Of a DNA stretch of 6,221 bases, positions 5,783 through 6,221 are shown piece by piece; the stretch's first letter is position 1, and the number at the start of each line of letters is the position of its first letter. Source of the DNA: Ornithinimicrobium sp. GTDB lineage: Bacteria; Actinomycetota; Actinomycetes; Actinomycetales; Dermatophilaceae. Below the pieces are notes generated by a model. That model saw only the letters and a program-made list of their open reading frames with translations, searched no databases and was not told the DNA's origin. The DNA is taken from NCBI GenBank assembly GCA_030145965.1, contig JASKZT010000249.1, positions 1 through 6,221 of the forward strand, read 5' to 3'. A program made the translations under genes and the position numbers.

Positions 5783-6221
5783 ATGGAACTCGCCGGACCC
5801 CTGCTCATCACCGCTGTCGTCGTCGCGGTGCTCGTCGTCCTCCTCGTGGTCGCCCTCGCCTACGCCAAGGCGAGGTTCAAGATCGCCACGCCGGACGAGG
5901 CGCTCATCATCACCGGCCGCAAGAGCGGCATCCCTGTCATCAACCCCGAGACCGGGGACGAGACGACCGACCTGTCCGGGCAGCGGGTCGTCATCGGCGG
6001 CGGCACCTTCGTCAAGCCGATCTTCGAGCAGGTCGCCCGCCTGTCCCTGGCCTCCCAGAGCTTCCCGGTGACCGCCGAGGACGCCACGACCAAGAGCGGT
6101 GTCGGGGTCACCCTGCGCAGCATCGCGGTCGTCAAGGTGGGCGGCACCGAGCGCATGGTGCGGGCCGCGGCCCAGCGCTTCGCCGGGCGCAGCCAGGAGC
6201 AGGTCATCGAGCAGCAGACCA
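5783..6221 (+). CDS. Flotillin family protein (SPFH domain), N-terminal part; 3' end outside window
   Basis: The frame is open from ATG 5783 to the right edge, giving 146 visible residues. After a short N-terminus there is one long hydrophobic segment (about 7-28, rich in Val/Leu/Ala) ending in YAKARFK, which suggests a single membrane anchor with the body in the cytoplasm. Then comes the SPFH/Band 7 start typical of flotillins: KIATPDEALIITGR (33-46), RVVIGGGTFVKPIFEQVARL (68-87), SLASQSFPVTAEDATTKSGV (88-107), then RSIAVVKVGG and MVRAAAQRFAGRS (125-137). The end of the fragment, QEQVIEQQT, corresponds to the helix before the family's long coiled coil. Bacterial flotillins form large membrane assemblies that organise membrane domains and fluidity; that role here is inferred from the family. 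NfeD, a frequent partner, is not in view but could lie further right. The gene is divergent from the oxidoreductase, with its own Shine-Dalgarno sequence and leader. Confidence 0.9.
   Translation, partial: MELAGPLLITAVVVAVLVVLLVVALAYAKARFKIATPDEALIITGRKSGIPVINPETGDETTDLSGQRVVIGGGTFVKPIFEQVARLSLASQSFPVTAEDATTKSGVGVTLRSIAVVKVGGTERMVRAAAQRFAGRSQEQVIEQQT

Noticed and set aside
4762..5811. Minus-strand open frame of 349 codons in another frame over the oxidoreductase
   Set aside because: It is Arg/Gly/Pro-rich without motifs and overlaps the well-supported oxidoreductase and the flotillin start.
5860..6207. Minus-strand open frame of 115 codons at the right edge
   Set aside because: It is antisense to the SPFH domain of the flotillin gene, which has a membrane anchor, family motifs and a Shine-Dalgarno sequence.
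1..6221. Mobile element, phage, CRISPR or defence island
   Set aside because: There are no transposase, integrase or nuclease motifs, no spaced direct repeats and no compositional break between genes.

Overview
This window comes from a very GC-rich chromosome. GC at third codon positions is near saturation, stop codons are almost all TGA, and long spurious open frames run antisense to the real genes. That base composition, an Rv1855c-type F420-dependent oxidoreductase and actinobacterial-style proteins throughout point to an actinomycete. A member of Micrococcales such as the Intrasporangiaceae/Ornithinimicrobiaceae is my best guess, but the sequence does not prove it. I see no tRNA or rRNA gene, CRISPR array, IS element, phage gene or sign of recent transfer. 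It reads as ordinary core chromosome.

Layout, left to right. (1) The 3' part of a plus-strand CapA-type metallophosphatase gene runs off the left edge and ends at 679. (2) A 53-bp convergent spacer (680-732) holds a strong bulged hairpin, probably a shared terminator. (3) Four minus-strand genes are read from right to left. An Rv1855c-family LLM/F420 oxidoreductase (5573-4773) comes first, then a class V aminotransferase of the 'cysteine desulfurase-like' VC1184 type (4752-3508). After a 139-bp spacer come prolyl-tRNA synthetase proS (start 3368 or 3362, end 1545) and a TSUP/YfcA-type membrane permease (1530-733). The first two are 20 bp apart and the last two 14 bp apart, so they probably form two two-gene units. 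(4) A 209-bp divergent intergenic region (5574-5782) is rich in inverted repeats. (5) The 5' part of a plus-strand flotillin/SPFH membrane-scaffold gene starts at 5783 and leaves the window at the right edge.

The genes do not form one obvious pathway: translation (ProRS), membrane transport (TSUP), membrane organisation (flotillin), envelope/polymer-associated phosphatase (CapA) and two enzymes of unknown substrate. The most informative non-coding signals are TAnnnT -10-like hexamers exactly 6 nt before the ATG of both the oxidoreductase and the aminotransferase, neither of which has a Shine-Dalgarno sequence; this suggests leaderless transcripts. There is also a 10-bp perfect inverted repeat with nested shorter stems upstream of the flotillin gene. 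The 'cysteine desulfurase-like' protein lacks the catalytic cysteine, so that name should not be read as a function. I found no convincing undescribed multi-gene system here.
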